64,000 nucleotides of DNA from Pseudomonas sp. FP198 (GCF_030687895.1 NZ_CP117452.1:4208501-4272500), one strand, 5' to 3'. Positions 17,772 to 26,598 are shown, counted from the first letter of the stretch. Numbers and translations: made by a program. The notes: generated by a model from the letters alone, not told the origin.

Positions 17772-18680
17772 TCACACCCGCGAAGCAAACAACGCCTGAT
17801 GCTGGCGGCACTGTTCGGCGCTGAGCATGAACACGCCGTGCCCGCCGCGTTCGAAGTCCAGCCAGGCGAAGTCGACCTCCGGGTACAGTGCCTCGACATG
17901 TACCTGGCTGTTGCCCACCTCGACAATCAACAGGCCCTTCTCGGTCAGATGGTCGGCCGCCTCGGCCAGCATCCGGCGAACCAGGTTCAAGCCGTCATCG
18001 CCACAGGCCAGGCCCAACTCAGGTTCGTGCTGGTATTCCTGGGGCATGTCGGCGAAATCCTCCGCGTCGACGTAAGGCGGGTTCGACACGATCAGGTCGA
18101 AACGTTGCCCCGGCAAGCCATCGAAACCATCGCCCTGGACAGTGAACACCCGCTCATCGACGCCATGGCGCTCGATATTCTGATTGGCCACCTCCAGCGC
18201 TTCGAACGACAGGTCGGCCAGCACCACTTCGGCGTCCGGGAATTCATAGGCACAGGCGATCCCGATGCAGCCGGAACCGGTGCACAGGTCGAGGATCCGC
18301 GCAGGCTCCTGGCCCAGCCAGGGCTCGAAGCGTTTTTCAATCAGCTCGCCGATGGGCGAACGCGGGATGAGCACGCGTTCGTCGACGATGAAAGACATTC
18401 CGCAGAACCACGCTTCACCGAGCAGGTAGGCAGTTGGAATGCGCTCGGCAATCCGTCGGCGCAGCAGGCGCTGCACATGCACCAGCTCTTCGTCTTCGAG
18501 ACGGCAATCCAGATAGCTGTCGGCAATTTCCCAAGGCAAATGCAGCGCGCCCAACACCAGTTGGCGAGCCTCATCCCAGGCATTGTCGGTGCCATGGCCA
18601 AAGAACAGATCCTCGCCATGGAAACGGCTGACGGCCCAACGAATATGGTCGCGCAGGGTACGAAGGCGGGAAGTGATCAC
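17772..18680 (-). CDS. prmB: 50S ribosomal protein L3 N5-glutamine methyltransferase
   Basis: A 302-residue SAM-dependent methyltransferase. Motif I is [15 protein letters not shown] near residue 131, and the catalytic NPPY that positions the target glutamine is at about 199. Length and the N-terminal helical domain match PrmB rather than PrmC. It methylates a glutamine of ribosomal protein L3. The start is GTG at 18680 with GGAG ten bases upstream. The neighbourhood with aroC is the usual one in Pseudomonas. Confidence 0.95.
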   Translation of the reverse strand: MITSRLRTLRDHIRWAVSRFHGEDLFFGHGTDNAWDEARQLVLGALHLPWEIADSYLDCRLEDEELVHVQRLLRRRIAERIPTAYLLGEAWFCGMSFIVDERVLIPRSPIGELIEKRFEPWLGQEPARILDLCTGSGCIGIACAYEFPDAEVVLADLSFEALEVANQNIERHGVDERVFTVQGDGFDGLPGQRFDLIVSNPPYVDAEDFADMPQEYQHEPELGLACGDDGLNLVRRMLAEAADHLTEKGLLIVEVGNSQVHVEALYPEVDFAWLDFERGGHGVFMLSAEQCRQHQALFASRV

Positions 18681-18933
18681 AGCGGCAAACTCCAGAGAAA
18701 TCGACGGGCGAGTCTACCAGCCAAACCCGCACTCTCCCAAACACCCCCCGCGAGAAACGAAAAACTCCGATCCAGCCGTAGGATCTTTCCATTTTTTCCG
18801 CCGCCCATTGAATAAGATTGCCAACTTGACAAGGCTGTAGGCCAGCAACGGCGGCCCTTGCGATGGAAGCGATTCACAGAACCGCTCAGCCGGAGGAGAA
18901 TGTCGCAAAAGCCCCACTCGAAGGAGCCCCAGA

Positions 18934-19524
18934 ATGTCCGTTCCAAAAACGATGTTTCAACTCAGCGGCCGCGGTTATGCAGCGGCCAACCTGAGTCAAG
19001 CGACGCTGATCATCATTGATGCCCAGAAAGAATATCTCGCCGGCCCCCTGGCCCTCAGCGGCATGGACGCGGCGGTCGCGAACATCAAGCAACTGCTCGG
19101 CGCGGCCCGCACCGCCGGCCGGCCGATCGTGCATGTGCGCCACCTCGGCACCCACGGCGGGCTGTTCGATCCACAGGGCGAACGGGGCGAATTCATTCCG
19201 GGCCTTGAGCCACGGGACGACGAAACCATCATCGAAAAGCTCTTGCCGAGCGCTTTCCACGGCACCGAACTGAAGAAGCGCCTGGAAGATTTCGGCCCAC
19301 TGGACCTGATCGTCTGCGGTTTCATGAGCCATTCCAGCGTCAGCACCACCGTGCGCGCCGCCAAGAACCTGGGCTTTCGCTGCACCCTGGTCGAAGACGC
19401 CTGCGCCACTCGTGATCTGCCGCACAAAGGCGGCGTGCTGAGCGCCGAACACGTCCACCAGACTGAAATGGCGATCATGGCGGACAACTTCGCCACCCTG
19501 GCCATGACCCGCGACTTCACCTGA
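18934..19524 (+). CDS. Isochorismatase-family protein lacking the nucleophile cysteine
   Basis: A 196-residue protein of the cysteine hydrolase (isochorismatase/nicotinamidase) fold. The catalytic aspartate (IIIDAQKEYL, D29) and lysine (EKLLPSAF, K102) are in place. Where the family has the nucleophile cysteine, in a pattern like G..SH.CV..T, this protein reads CGFMSHSSVSTTV, with serine 135 (codon 19336-19338). It may therefore be inactive as an amidase, use serine, or act as a binding protein. A leader with AAGGAGCCCC precedes the ATG. It is divergent from prmB, and the 253 bp between them holds only promoter-like AT-rich sequence. Confidence 0.85.
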   Translation: MSVPKTMFQLSGRGYAAANLSQATLIIIDAQKEYLAGPLALSGMDAAVANIKQLLGAARTAGRPIVHVRHLGTHGGLFDPQGERGEFIPGLEPRDDETIIEKLLPSAFHGTELKKRLEDFGPLDLIVCGFMSHSSVSTTVRAAKNLGFRCTLVEDACATRDLPHKGGVLSAEHVHQTEMAIMADNFATLAMTRDFT

Positions 19525-19653
19525 CACCCCTGATGAGCGGCTGGTTGCGCCGCTCATCCGCAAAAACGTCTCATTTGCTGCAATTGTCCAGGCTTCAGGA
19601 ACAACCCGAACATCTTCCGGTCGAAGGGCCGATACCCATTGAGGAAGGTCGGA

Positions 19654-19974
19654 ATGAAGTTATCCGATGGTTTTGACGCACGTCGCTTGCGGCCCAAGGG
19701 CCCGAGCAACTGGCGATTTCGTATCGGCGCGGGGATCGCGGCGCTGCTGGCAACGCTCGGTGTGCTGCTGGCGATGGCCGGCGCCGCCAGCCTGCTCGGC
19801 CGCCCGCCCGCGTTGGGCGAGTTGAACGCCACCCCGCTCGGCTCGGCGATCATCCTGGCAATCGGTCTGTTGGTCCTGCTGTTGGGCATCTGGCTCTGGC
19901 GCCGTTGCCGCCGTCGCGCCCGTCAATCCCTGGAGCTGGCCATGGCTCCCCATCTGATGAAAAAACACGACTGA
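19654..19974 (+). CDS. Small membrane protein, 106 residues
   Basis: A small protein with two predicted membrane helices, IGAGIAALLATLGVLLAMAGAAS near residues 25-47 and AIILAIGLLVLLLGIWLW near 67-84, each bordered by basic residues. I know no family for it. ATG 19654 is chosen because GAGGAAGG lies five bases before it. It sits between the isochorismatase-family gene and smr, with independent spacing on both sides. Nothing in the sequence reveals a role. Confidence 0.68.
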   Translation: MKLSDGFDARRLRPKGPSNWRFRIGAGIAALLATLGVLLAMAGAASLLGRPPALGELNATPLGSAIILAIGLLVLLLGIWLWRRCRRRARQSLELAMAPHLMKKHD

Positions 19975-20048
19975 TCCGCCATCCGACGTTTTGTCGCGCC
20001 CTATCCCAGCGGAGTTGGGTAAACTGGCCGGCCTTCGCGGAGGCTGAC

Positions 20049-20606
20049 ATGCAAGACGACGACTTTTCCCTGTTCAAAAGTGCGATCCAGGGCGTAAAAC
20101 CACTCAAACACGATCGCGCCGAAACCGGCAAGCCGAAGGCCGATCGCGCGCAGATCGCCAAGTTGCGCCAGGCCGCTACCGTGCGCACCGATGCAACGAC
20201 CGTGGACGGCCTGTCCGATCAGTTCGTCATCGACGTCGGCCCTGAAGACGAGTTGATGTGGGCGCGCGACGGGGTCCAGGAAAGCCAGATGCGCAAGCTG
20301 AAGGTCGGTCAGATCCCCTTCGAAGGCAGCCTCGACCTGCACGGCATGACCGTCGAAAAAGCCCGGGAAACCCTCTGGGCGTTCCTGGCCGAAGCCACCC
20401 GATTCGAAATCCGCTGCGTGCGCGTCACCCACGGCAAGGCGGTGCGGCTGGACGGCAAGCGACCGATGATCAAGAGCCACGTCAACACCTGGCTGCGCCA
20501 GCACCCGCAAGTGCTCGGCTTCACCTCCTGCCAGGCAAAACACGGCGGCGCCGGGGCGGTCTACGTGATGCTCAAGCGCACCATGATGGAAGGTCGCGAC
20601 GAGTAA
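20049..20606 (+). CDS. Smr/MutS2-domain protein
   Basis: A 185-residue protein with a C-terminal Smr domain: SLDLHGMTVEKARETL near residue 95, VRVTHGKAVR near 124 and the closing QAKHGGAGAVYVMLKR near 161. Smr domains are nucleases acting on DNA or on RNA at stalled ribosomes (E. coli SmrA/SmrB). The N-terminal 80 residues are charged, probably flexible. The ATG at 20049 follows GGAGG. It lies 77 bp before folE on the same strand. Confidence 0.9.
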   Translation: MQDDDFSLFKSAIQGVKPLKHDRAETGKPKADRAQIAKLRQAATVRTDATTVDGLSDQFVIDVGPEDELMWARDGVQESQMRKLKVGQIPFEGSLDLHGMTVEKARETLWAFLAEATRFEIRCVRVTHGKAVRLDGKRPMIKSHVNTWLRQHPQVLGFTSCQAKHGGAGAVYVMLKRTMMEGRDE

Positions 20607-20683
20607 CCCTCGATTGCCGAGCTTGCAGCGCCGTGTCCGCCACCGTACCCTTGCCCTTTGCGTAAAATCCCACAGGTAGTTTC

Positions 20684-21229
20684 ATGTCTCTGGAACAGAA
20701 TTACACCGCGATTCTCGGCCAACTCGGCGAGGACGTTTCCCGCGAGGGCCTGCTCGACACGCCCAAGCGCGCTGCCAAGGCCATGCAGTACCTTTGCCGC
20801 GGTTATGAACAGACCCTGGAAGAAGTCACCAACGGTGCCTTGTTCAGCTCCGACAACAGCGAAATGGTGCTGGTCAAGGACATCGAGTTGTACTCGCTGT
20901 GCGAGCACCACTTGCTGCCTTTCATCGGCAAGGCCCATGTAGCCTACATCCCGAGTGGCAAGGTGCTGGGCCTGTCGAAAGTCGCGCGTATCGTCGACAT
21001 GTATGCGCGTCGCCTGCAGATCCAGGAAAACCTCAGCCGCCAGATCGCCGATGCGGTCCAGCAGGTGACGGGTGCCATGGGCGTGGCAGTGGTGATCGAG
21101 GCCAAGCACATGTGCATGATGATGCGTGGTGTGGAAAAACAGAATTCTTCGATGATCACGTCGGTGATGCTCGGTGAATTCCGTGAAAACGCGGCGACCC
21201 GCATGGAATTCCTCAGCCTGATCAAGTAA
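20684..21229 (+). CDS. folE: GTP cyclohydrolase I
   Basis: A 181-residue enzyme that opens GTP to 7,8-dihydroneopterin triphosphate, the first step of folate synthesis. The zinc ligands are visible in LCEHHLLPF near residue 68 and in KHMCMMMRG near 142; [18 protein letters not shown] near 99 is the family signature. An AGGTAG precedes the ATG. The gene ends at an intrinsic terminator at 21244-21272. Confidence 0.97.
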   Translation: MSLEQNYTAILGQLGEDVSREGLLDTPKRAAKAMQYLCRGYEQTLEEVTNGALFSSDNSEMVLVKDIELYSLCEHHLLPFIGKAHVAYIPSGKVLGLSKVARIVDMYARRLQIQENLSRQIADAVQQVTGAMGVAVVIEAKHMCMMMRGVEKQNSSMITSVMLGEFRENAATRMEFLSLIK

Positions 21230-21243
21230 AGCGACGCATCAAG

Positions 21244-21272
21244 AAAACCGGTATTGATCGCCGGTTTTTTTT
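21244..21272 (+). terminator. Intrinsic terminator of folE
   Basis: AAAACCGG and CCGGTTTT form an 8-bp stem around a 9-nt loop, followed by further T (eight T in all), 14 bp after the folE stop. Confidence 0.9.
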
Positions 21273-21332
21273 CGCCTGGCAAAAATCAGGTAAGCTGCGC
21301 GCCCTCTTCTTCCCTGCTTCGAGGCTTGCACC

Positions 21333-21704
21333 GTGATCGTCAAAGCGCTTCGAGTTGGTCTGGGCCAGCTCATCATCTTCATCGATTTCATCACTCGCCC
21401 CGGCAAGAAAAAGCGCTCGGTCGAGGCCCAGGCGCAAGTCGACCAGGCGGCCCGCAGCCTGACGCTTTATCAATTCCATGCCTGCCCGTTCTGCGTGAAG
21501 ACCCGCCGCGCCCTGCACCGCCTCAACGTGCCCGTGGCGCTGCGCGATGCGAAAAACAACGAGCAGGATCGCCAGACGCTGCTGGAACAGGGCGGCCGGA
21601 TCAAGGTGCCTTGCCTGCGCATCGAAGAGAACGGCGAGACCACCTGGATGTATGAGTCCAAGGCAATCATCGATTATCTGGACAAGCGGTTTTCGGCGGT
21701 CTGA
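21333..21704 (+). CDS. Glutaredoxin-family protein with N-terminal membrane segment
   Basis: A 123-residue protein. Residues 45-120 are a glutaredoxin/GST N-terminal fold with the dithiol active site ACPFCVKTRRAL near residue 51 and a cis-proline strand GGRIKVPCLRI near 88. The first 25 residues are hydrophobic (VGLGQLIIFIDFIT), so the protein may sit on the membrane. It probably reduces disulfides with glutathione. The start is GTG at 21333 with GAGG upstream. It is a single gene between the folE terminator and a repeat pair. Confidence 0.88.
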   Translation: MIVKALRVGLGQLIIFIDFITRPGKKKRSVEAQAQVDQAARSLTLYQFHACPFCVKTRRALHRLNVPVALRDAKNNEQDRQTLLEQGGRIKVPCLRIEENGETTWMYESKAIIDYLDKRFSAV

Positions 21705-21729
21705 GGATTTGTGCCGGGGTTGAACTCCC

Positions 21730-21824
21730 CTTCGCGAGCAGGCTCGCTCCCACAGGAGGCCGGTGTTGATTACAAGTTTGCAATCACCCAGAGATCCATG
21801 TGGGAGCGAGCCTGCTCGCGAAGA
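21730..21824. repeat. REP-type inverted repeat pair, family A
   Basis: Two facing GTGGGAGCGAGC units (C variant) about 45 bp apart, starting 26 bp after the glutaredoxin stop and ending 24 bp before the aminotransferase stop. The two genes converge here. Confidence 0.9.
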
Positions 21825-21847
21825 GGCCGGTCGATCCAACCCAAGCC

Positions 21848-23014
21848 TCAAGCCGCCTCGGCAGCCAAAGCTCCCCGCACCACACCCGCCAGTCGCCTGA
21901 GCCCTTCATCCAGCCGCGCCGGATCGATGTGGCTGAAATTCAACCGCAAGTGCCCGGGATGATTGTCCGGCTCGGGAAAAAACGGCTCTCCCGGCATGAA
22001 CGCCACATCCTCCGCCAGGGCTGCGGCAAGCAAGGTCCGGGTATCCAGCGGTTGCTTGAGGGTCAGCCAGAAAAACAGCCCGCCCTGGGGCACGTTCCAG
22101 TCGGCAATGTCGGCGAAATGCTTTTGCAACGCGGCCTGGAACCTGTCGCGGCGATCCCGGTAGAAATCTCTCAACTCGCTCAGATGGCTGCGGTACTGCT
22201 CGGTGCCGATCCATTGCAACGCCTGCCACTGGCCGATGCGATTGGTGTGCAGGTCCGCTGACTGCTTGAGCCGTAGCAAGTGCGGGAACAGGTCCGGACT
22301 GGCAATCAGGTAGCCCACCCGCAGCCCAGGCAGCAGAGTCTTCGACACCGTGCCGGTGTAGATCCAGCTGGCCTTTTTCAAACGGCTGGCAATCGGCGTG
22401 GCGCTGCCGCCATCGAAGGTCAGTTCGCGATAGGGCTCGTCTTCCACCAGCGTCACGCCGAACTCGTCCAGCAGTGCCGCGACCGCATCGCGCTTGGCCT
22501 CGCTGTAGCGTACCGCCGAAGGGTTCTGGAACGTTGGGATCAGGTAGATGAACGCCGGTCGATGCTGCTGCAGCCGGGCCCGCAATTGCTCAAGGTCAGG
22601 GCCATCCGCTTCAAGGGGCACGGTGATGCAATTGGCGCCGAACAATTGGAAAATCTGCAAAGCCGCAAGGTAAGTCGGCGCTTCGAGCAGGATCTCGGTG
22701 CCGACGTCAATGTGCAGCTTTGCCGCCAGATCGAGGGTTTGCTGGGAACCGCTCACGACCAATACCTGACCGGCCTCACAAGCCAGGCCCAACGATCGCG
22801 CCTGCGCTGCCAGCGCTTCACGCAAGGCCGGCTCGCCCTCGCTCATGCCGTATTGGCCCATGGACAGCGGCATCTGCTCCCACTGCACCTTCGGCAGCAT
22901 GGCTTCGGCCGGCAGGCCGCCGGCAAACGACATCACTTCCGGGCGCTGCGCCGCGGCAAGGATTTCCCGGATCAAAGAACTTTTGAGGCGCGAAACACGT
23001 TCGGAAAAAGCCAT
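21848..23014 (-). CDS. PLP-dependent aminotransferase (class I, 2-aminoadipate type)
   Basis: A 388-residue fold-type I aminotransferase. Near the N-terminus it has SFAGGLPAEAMLP, typical of the LysN/alpha-aminoadipate and MocR-related group. The PLP lysine lies in TGTVSKTLLPGLRVGY near residue 221, and the substrate arginine in HLRLNFSH near 359. No DNA-binding domain is attached. It transfers an amino group between an amino acid and a 2-oxo acid; the natural substrate is not evident. It is divergent from a MarR regulator, with a perfect palindrome between the two genes, which suggests that MarR controls it. Confidence 0.88.
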   Translation of the reverse strand: MAFSERVSRLKSSLIREILAAAQRPEVMSFAGGLPAEAMLPKVQWEQMPLSMGQYGMSEGEPALREALAAQARSLGLACEAGQVLVVSGSQQTLDLAAKLHIDVGTEILLEAPTYLAALQIFQLFGANCITVPLEADGPDLEQLRARLQQHRPAFIYLIPTFQNPSAVRYSEAKRDAVAALLDEFGVTLVEDEPYRELTFDGGSATPIASRLKKASWIYTGTVSKTLLPGLRVGYLIASPDLFPHLLRLKQSADLHTNRIGQWQALQWIGTEQYRSHLSELRDFYRDRRDRFQAALQKHFADIADWNVPQGGLFFWLTLKQPLDTRTLLAAALAEDVAFMPGEPFFPEPDNHPGHLRLNFSHIDPARLDEGLRRLAGVVRGALAAEAA

Positions 23015-23047
23015 GGGGTCACCTGTAGCGAGGCCTTGGAAAAATGA

Positions 23048-23062
23048 GTCAAACTGTTTGAC
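23048..23062. promoter_or_regulatory. Palindromic operator between aminotransferase and marR genes
   Basis: GTCAAACTGTTTGAC is a perfect 7-1-7 palindrome, 34 bp before the aminotransferase start and 34 bp before the marR start. Size and place fit a MarR-family binding site that would control both genes. Confidence 0.6.
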
Positions 23063-23095
23063 CGAAATTACCGCGCCGCCTCTGGAAACGTCAAT

Positions 23096-23533
23096 ATGCT
23101 TGACCTTAAAAATCCGACCTCCCAACAAATGGCCATGGAAGCGTTCTTCTTCGGTTACCAGGCGTTCACCGCCAAAGCCGATGAAATGCTTGAGCGCCGG
23201 GGCTTGAGCCGCGTGCATCAGCGCATCGTTTTTTTCATCGCCCGTTATCCATCATTGAGTGTGAAGGAGCTGCTGGCGCTGCTTGGCGTGAGCAAACAGG
23301 CATTGAACATGCCGCTGCGGCAATTGATGGAAATGCATTTGGTGAACAGCGTTGCCTCCGAGGCAGACAAGCGCAAGCGGCTGCTGGAACTGACCGCCGA
23401 GGGCGCGCGCTTTGAACAGGCGTTACGGCGCGAGCAGGTGAAATTGCTTGAACGGGTGTTTGCCGAGGCGGGTGAAGCGGCGGTGGATGGGTGGCTGGCG
23501 GTGAATCTGGGGTTGGGGAAATCCAGCGAATGA
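23096..23533 (+). CDS. MarR-family transcriptional regulator
   Basis: A 145-residue winged-helix regulator. The recognition region SVKELLALLGVSKQALNMPLRQL near residues 59-80 and the wing SEADKRKRLLELTAEG near 88-104 are typical of the family. It should bind as a dimer to a short palindrome, and GTCAAACTGTTTGAC lies 34 bp before its own start. It is divergent from the aminotransferase gene, which is its likely target together with itself. The ligand is unknown. Confidence 0.9.
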   Translation: MLDLKNPTSQQMAMEAFFFGYQAFTAKADEMLERRGLSRVHQRIVFFIARYPSLSVKELLALLGVSKQALNMPLRQLMEMHLVNSVASEADKRKRLLELTAEGARFEQALRREQVKLLERVFAEAGEAAVDGWLAVNLGLGKSSE

Positions 23534-23550
23534 AAGCGTCTGCTCCGCCG

Positions 23551-23647
23551 CTATCGCGAGCAAGCTCGCTCCCACAGGGTTCATCGGTGAACACAATCTT
23601 TCATTCACCACTGCACCATTGTGGGAGCGAGCTTGCTCGCGATAGCG
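23551..23647. repeat. REP-type inverted repeat pair, family A
   Basis: Two facing units of the T variant, 18 bp after the marR stop, separated by about 45 bp. The following 60 bp up to the permease promoter is AT-rich. Confidence 0.9.
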
Positions 23648-23707
23648 TCCTAAAGACCGATATAGCCCGACCGTCATAATTTTCGTCAACAAAACAGAAA
23701 ACATTAT

Positions 23708-23735
23708 TTGCTTTATTTGTATACAAAAGCATAAT
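23708..23735 (+). promoter_or_regulatory. Permease promoter with embedded palindromic operator
   Basis: A -35-like TTGCTT (23708-23713) and -10-like CATAAT (23730-23735) are 16 bp apart. The perfect palindrome TTTGTATACAAA (23716-23727) fills the spacer. A protein bound here would block polymerase. The same core, TTGTATACAA, occurs before puuE. Bases 23736-23863 form a leader in which I see no known riboswitch. Confidence 0.55.
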
Positions 23736-23863
23736 TCGCTTCGTGCGAGTTCCTGACCAAAAGGTCAACTACTTCGCCAGCCTTACCGCCTCAATGCCTC
23801 GCAGCCCTCCTCAGGGAGCACGCGGTGCTGAAATAACAATAAGACTCTTGAGGAGTACTCGCT

Positions 23864-25213
23864 GTGGAAAGCCGCAAACCCGAAGCCCAGACCCTGGACC
23901 TTTCGCCGCCACTACGCAGTGGCTGGCTGGAGCGAATCTTCAAACTCAGCTTGCATGGCACCACGGTGAAGACCGAGCTGATCGCCGGCCTGACGACCTT
24001 CATCACCATGGCCTACATCATCTTCGTCAACCCCAACATCATGGCCGACGCGGGCATTGATCACGGCGCCGCGTTCGTCGCCACATGCATTGCCGCCGCC
24101 CTGGGTTGCCTGTTGATGGGCCTGTATGCCAATTGGCCGGTAGGCCTGGCGCCGGGCATGGGCCTGAACGCTTTTTTTACCTACACGGTCGTCGGGACCA
24201 TGGGCTACAACTGGGAAACCGCGCTGGGCGCGGTGTTCGTTTCCGGGGTGTTGTTCATGTTCCTGACCCTGTCGCGGGTGCGTGAGTGGTTGCTCAACAG
24301 CATTCCGGTGAGCCTGCGCTACGCCATGGGCGCGGGGGTCGGATTGTTCCTCGGGCTGATCGGCCTGAAGACCGCCGGTATCATCGTCGACAGCCCGGCG
24401 ACGCTGATCAAGCTGGGTTCCTTGCATGAGCCAGGACCGCTGCTGGCCGCCGTGTGTTTCCTGATGATCGCTGTGCTGAGCTACCACCGTGTGTTCGGCG
24501 CGATCCTGATCAGCATCATTGCCGTGACCCTGGCCGGTTGGGGCCTCGGACTGGTGCAATACAACGGCGTGATGTCGACGCCGCCGAGCCTGGCTCCGAC
24601 CTGGATGGCGATGGACGTCGCCGGCGTGTTCAACGTCAGCATGATCAGTGTGGTGCTGGCCTTCCTGTTCGTGCATATGTTCGACACCGCCGGCACCTTG
24701 ATGGGCGTCGCCCAGCGCGCCGGCCTGGTAAAGCCCGACGGCAAGATCGAAAACCTCTCCAAGGCCCTCAAGGCCGACAGCGCCTCCAGCGTATTCGGCG
24801 CGATGGTCGGTGTTCCGCCGGTGACCAGCTACGTGGAAAGCGCAGCCGGCGTCGCCGCCGGCGGCCGCACGGGGCTTACGGCGGTGACGGTCGGTGTGCT
24901 ATTTATTGCCGCCATGTTCTTTGCCCCGCTGGCCGGGATGATTCCTGCCTACGCCACGGCCGGCGCCTTGATTTATGTGGCCATGCTGATGATGGGCGGC
25001 ATGGCCCACATCGAGTGGGACGAAGCGACCGACAGCATCCCGGCCATCGTTACCGCCATCATGATGCCGCTGACCTTCTCGGTCGCCGATGGCATCGCGC
25101 TGGGTTTCATCACCTACGTGGTACTCAAGGCCGGCACCGGTAAACACAAGGAAATATCCGTCAGCCTGTGGGTGCTCTGCGCGATCTTTATCGCCAAGTT
25201 CATCTTCTTGTAA
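23864..25213 (+). CDS. NCS2-family purine permease (AzgA/GhxP type)
   Basis: A 449-residue inner membrane transporter of the AzgA-like branch of NCS2 carriers. It shows EIAGLTTFITMAYIIFVNP-like sequence near residue 40 (here ELIAGLTTFITMAYIIFVNP), LAPGMGLNAFFTYTVV near 91 and SYVESAAGVAAGGRTGLTAV near 321, the conserved substrate-site region. This group imports adenine, guanine or hypoxanthine by proton symport. The start is GTG at 23864 with GAGGAG upstream. The promoter contains the palindrome shared with the hiuH/puuE region, so it is probably regulated together with urate breakdown. A terminator follows at 25232. Confidence 0.92.
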   Translation: MESRKPEAQTLDLSPPLRSGWLERIFKLSLHGTTVKTELIAGLTTFITMAYIIFVNPNIMADAGIDHGAAFVATCIAAALGCLLMGLYANWPVGLAPGMGLNAFFTYTVVGTMGYNWETALGAVFVSGVLFMFLTLSRVREWLLNSIPVSLRYAMGAGVGLFLGLIGLKTAGIIVDSPATLIKLGSLHEPGPLLAAVCFLMIAVLSYHRVFGAILISIIAVTLAGWGLGLVQYNGVMSTPPSLAPTWMAMDVAGVFNVSMISVVLAFLFVHMFDTAGTLMGVAQRAGLVKPDGKIENLSKALKADSASSVFGAMVGVPPVTSYVESAAGVAAGGRTGLTAVTVGVLFIAAMFFAPLAGMIPAYATAGALIYVAMLMMGGMAHIEWDEATDSIPAIVTAIMMPLTFSVADGIALGFITYVVLKAGTGKHKEISVSLWVLCAIFIAKFIFL

Positions 25214-25231
25214 GCGGGCCCGTCTGTATCC

Positions 25232-25256
25232 GCCTCACCCCGTCGGGTGAGGCTTT
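25232..25256 (+). terminator. Intrinsic terminator after the purine permease
   Basis: GCCTCACCC and GGGTGAGGC form a 9-bp stem with a CGTC loop and a four-T tail, 18 bp after the permease stop and just before the ribosome site of the LysE-type gene. Confidence 0.8.
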
Positions 25257-25276
25257 TGTGCATCAGGAGCAAAGCA

Positions 25277-25903
25277 ATGAATCTGGAAACCTGGTTGTTG
25301 TTCAGTGGCGCCGCGTTGGTGGTGATCCTCATCCCCGGCCCGCTGTCGCTGCTGATGATCAGCAACAGCCTCAACTACGGTCTGCGTCGTTCTTATCCGG
25401 CGTTCCTCGGTGGAGTAATGGCCTCGATCTGCCTGTTGAGCGCCTCAGCGCTGGGGCTCGGGGCGCTGTTGCTGGCTTCGGAACAATTGTTCAGCGCCCT
25501 GAAAATCGTCGGTGCGCTGTACCTGTTCTACCTCGCCTGGCAGAGCTGGCAGCAATCGCGCCAGCCGTCCCAGGGCGCCGAAGTACCCCAGGCTACCGCC
25601 ACTCCAAGGTTTCGCGCCCTGTTCGGCCGGGCATTCGTGCTGGGCGCGAGCAACCCGAAAGACATCCTCTTCTTCGCGGCATTCCTGCCGCAATTCCTGA
25701 GCGCCGAACAGCCATTCCTGCCGCAACTGCTGATCATGATCGCCACCTGGACCGTGCTCGACCTGCTGTGCAAGCTGGCCTATGGCCTGGGTGCCCACGG
25801 CGCTGCCCGGTATCTGCGTACCGGCAAGGGTCAGAGCTGGTTCAACCGGGTCAGTGCGGGGTTGTTCAGTGGGGCGGGGGCGGCTTCTTTGTTGAGCCGC
25901 TGA
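25277..25903 (+). CDS. LysE/RhtB-family amino acid exporter
   Basis: A 208-residue protein with about six membrane segments. The N-terminal pattern NLETWLLFSGAALVVILIPGPLSLLMISNSLNYG includes the conserved proline-glycine-P of LysE/RhtB exporters, and GRAFVLGASNPKDILFFAAFLPQF near residue 120 is the family signature of segment 4. It exports an amino acid or similar metabolite; the substrate is unknown. ATG 25277 has CAGGAGC upstream. Separated from the permease by a terminator, so transcribed on its own or by read-through. Confidence 0.9.
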   Translation: MNLETWLLFSGAALVVILIPGPLSLLMISNSLNYGLRRSYPAFLGGVMASICLLSASALGLGALLLASEQLFSALKIVGALYLFYLAWQSWQQSRQPSQGAEVPQATATPRFRALFGRAFVLGASNPKDILFFAAFLPQFLSAEQPFLPQLLIMIATWTVLDLLCKLAYGLGAHGAARYLRTGKGQSWFNRVSAGLFSGAGAASLLSR

Positions 25904-25913
25904 AAAGCAAAAG

Positions 25914-25990
25914 CTTCGCGAGCAGGCTCGCTCCCACACTGGATTACTGGTGTTCACGAAACTTTGTGGGAGCGAGCCTGCTCGCGAAGG
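25914..25990. repeat. REP-type inverted repeat pair, family A
   Basis: Two facing units of the C variant, starting 11 bp after the LysE-type stop. Confidence 0.9.
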
Positions 25991-26021
25991 CAGCCTCGAA
26001 GACAACCTCTTTTTCAAGGCC

Positions 26022-26048
26022 AAAAAAAGCCCGCAGTGTGAGCGGGCT
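26022..26048 (-). terminator. Intrinsic terminator of hiuH
   Basis: Read on the minus strand, AGCCCGC and GCGGGCT pair around a 7-nt loop and are followed by seven T (the A run at 26022-26028). It lies 60 bp beyond the hiuH stop. Confidence 0.88.
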
Positions 26049-26106
26049 AAAAACCAAAGAAGCTCTATGCGCAGTCGCTTCCAGGGCAAGGCAGCTGCTT
26101 GGGGGC

Positions 26107-26460
26107 TCAACTGCCTCGATAGGTTGAATAGGCGTAAGGCGAAATCAGCAGGGGTACATGGTAATGCTCCTGCTCCTGCGCAATACCGAAGCGCAGCACC
26201 ACCACATCGAGAAACGCCGGCTCGGCCAGTTGCACGCCACGGGCGCGGTAGTAGTCGCCGGCGTGGAATTGAATCTGGTAGACCCCGCTGCGGTAGTCAT
26301 CCCCTTGCAGAAGCGGTGCGTCGCAACGGCCATCGCTGTTGGTCAATGCACTGGCGACCAGCTGCAATTGCGAACCTTCGACGCGGTACAGCTCGATCCT
26401 GATCGAGCTGCCCGGACAACCGTGTGCAGCATCCAAAACGTGTGTAGTCAGACGTCCCAT
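26107..26460 (-). CDS. hiuH: 5-Hydroxyisourate hydrolase (transthyretin-like)
   Basis: A 117-residue transthyretin-like enzyme that hydrolyses 5-hydroxyisourate, the product of urate oxidation, to OHCU. The N-terminal [14 protein letters not shown] carries the catalytic histidine, and the C-terminal YRGS is the signature that separates the enzyme from true transthyretin. No periplasmic signal is present. It is transcribed away from puuE, with 411 bp between them that contains two TTGTNNACAA palindromes. Confidence 0.96.
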   Translation of the reverse strand: MGRLTTHVLDAAHGCPGSSIRIELYRVEGSQLQLVASALTNSDGRCDAPLLQGDDYRSGVYQIQFHAGDYYRARGVQLAEPAFLDVVVLRFGIAQEQEHYHVPLLISPYAYSTYRGS

Positions 26461-26586
26461 TGATTGTGCGTGCCTTGCCGCAAGGCGACCAGGCACGGCG
26501 CCTCCTGAGTCAGTTGAAAGACAGGCCGCACCATTTTGAAGCGTGAACGCTGCGGCAGTTCGCGAATTAAGACACTTTAAGTGTGA

Positions 26587-26598
26587 ATTGTACACAAT
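26587..26598. promoter_or_regulatory. TTGTNNACAA palindrome on the hiuH side
   Basis: ATTGTACACAAT is a 5-2-5 palindrome, 127 bp upstream of the hiuH start. On the minus strand it overlaps a TACAAT that could be a -10 box. It differs from the puuE and permease sites only in its two central bases. The AT-rich bases around it (26560-26630) look like promoter sequence. Confidence 0.5.

Noticed and set aside
23736..23863. Purine riboswitch before the purine permease
   Set aside because: I could not find the conserved loops or stems of purine-sensing RNA; a protein operator in the promoter explains regulation better.
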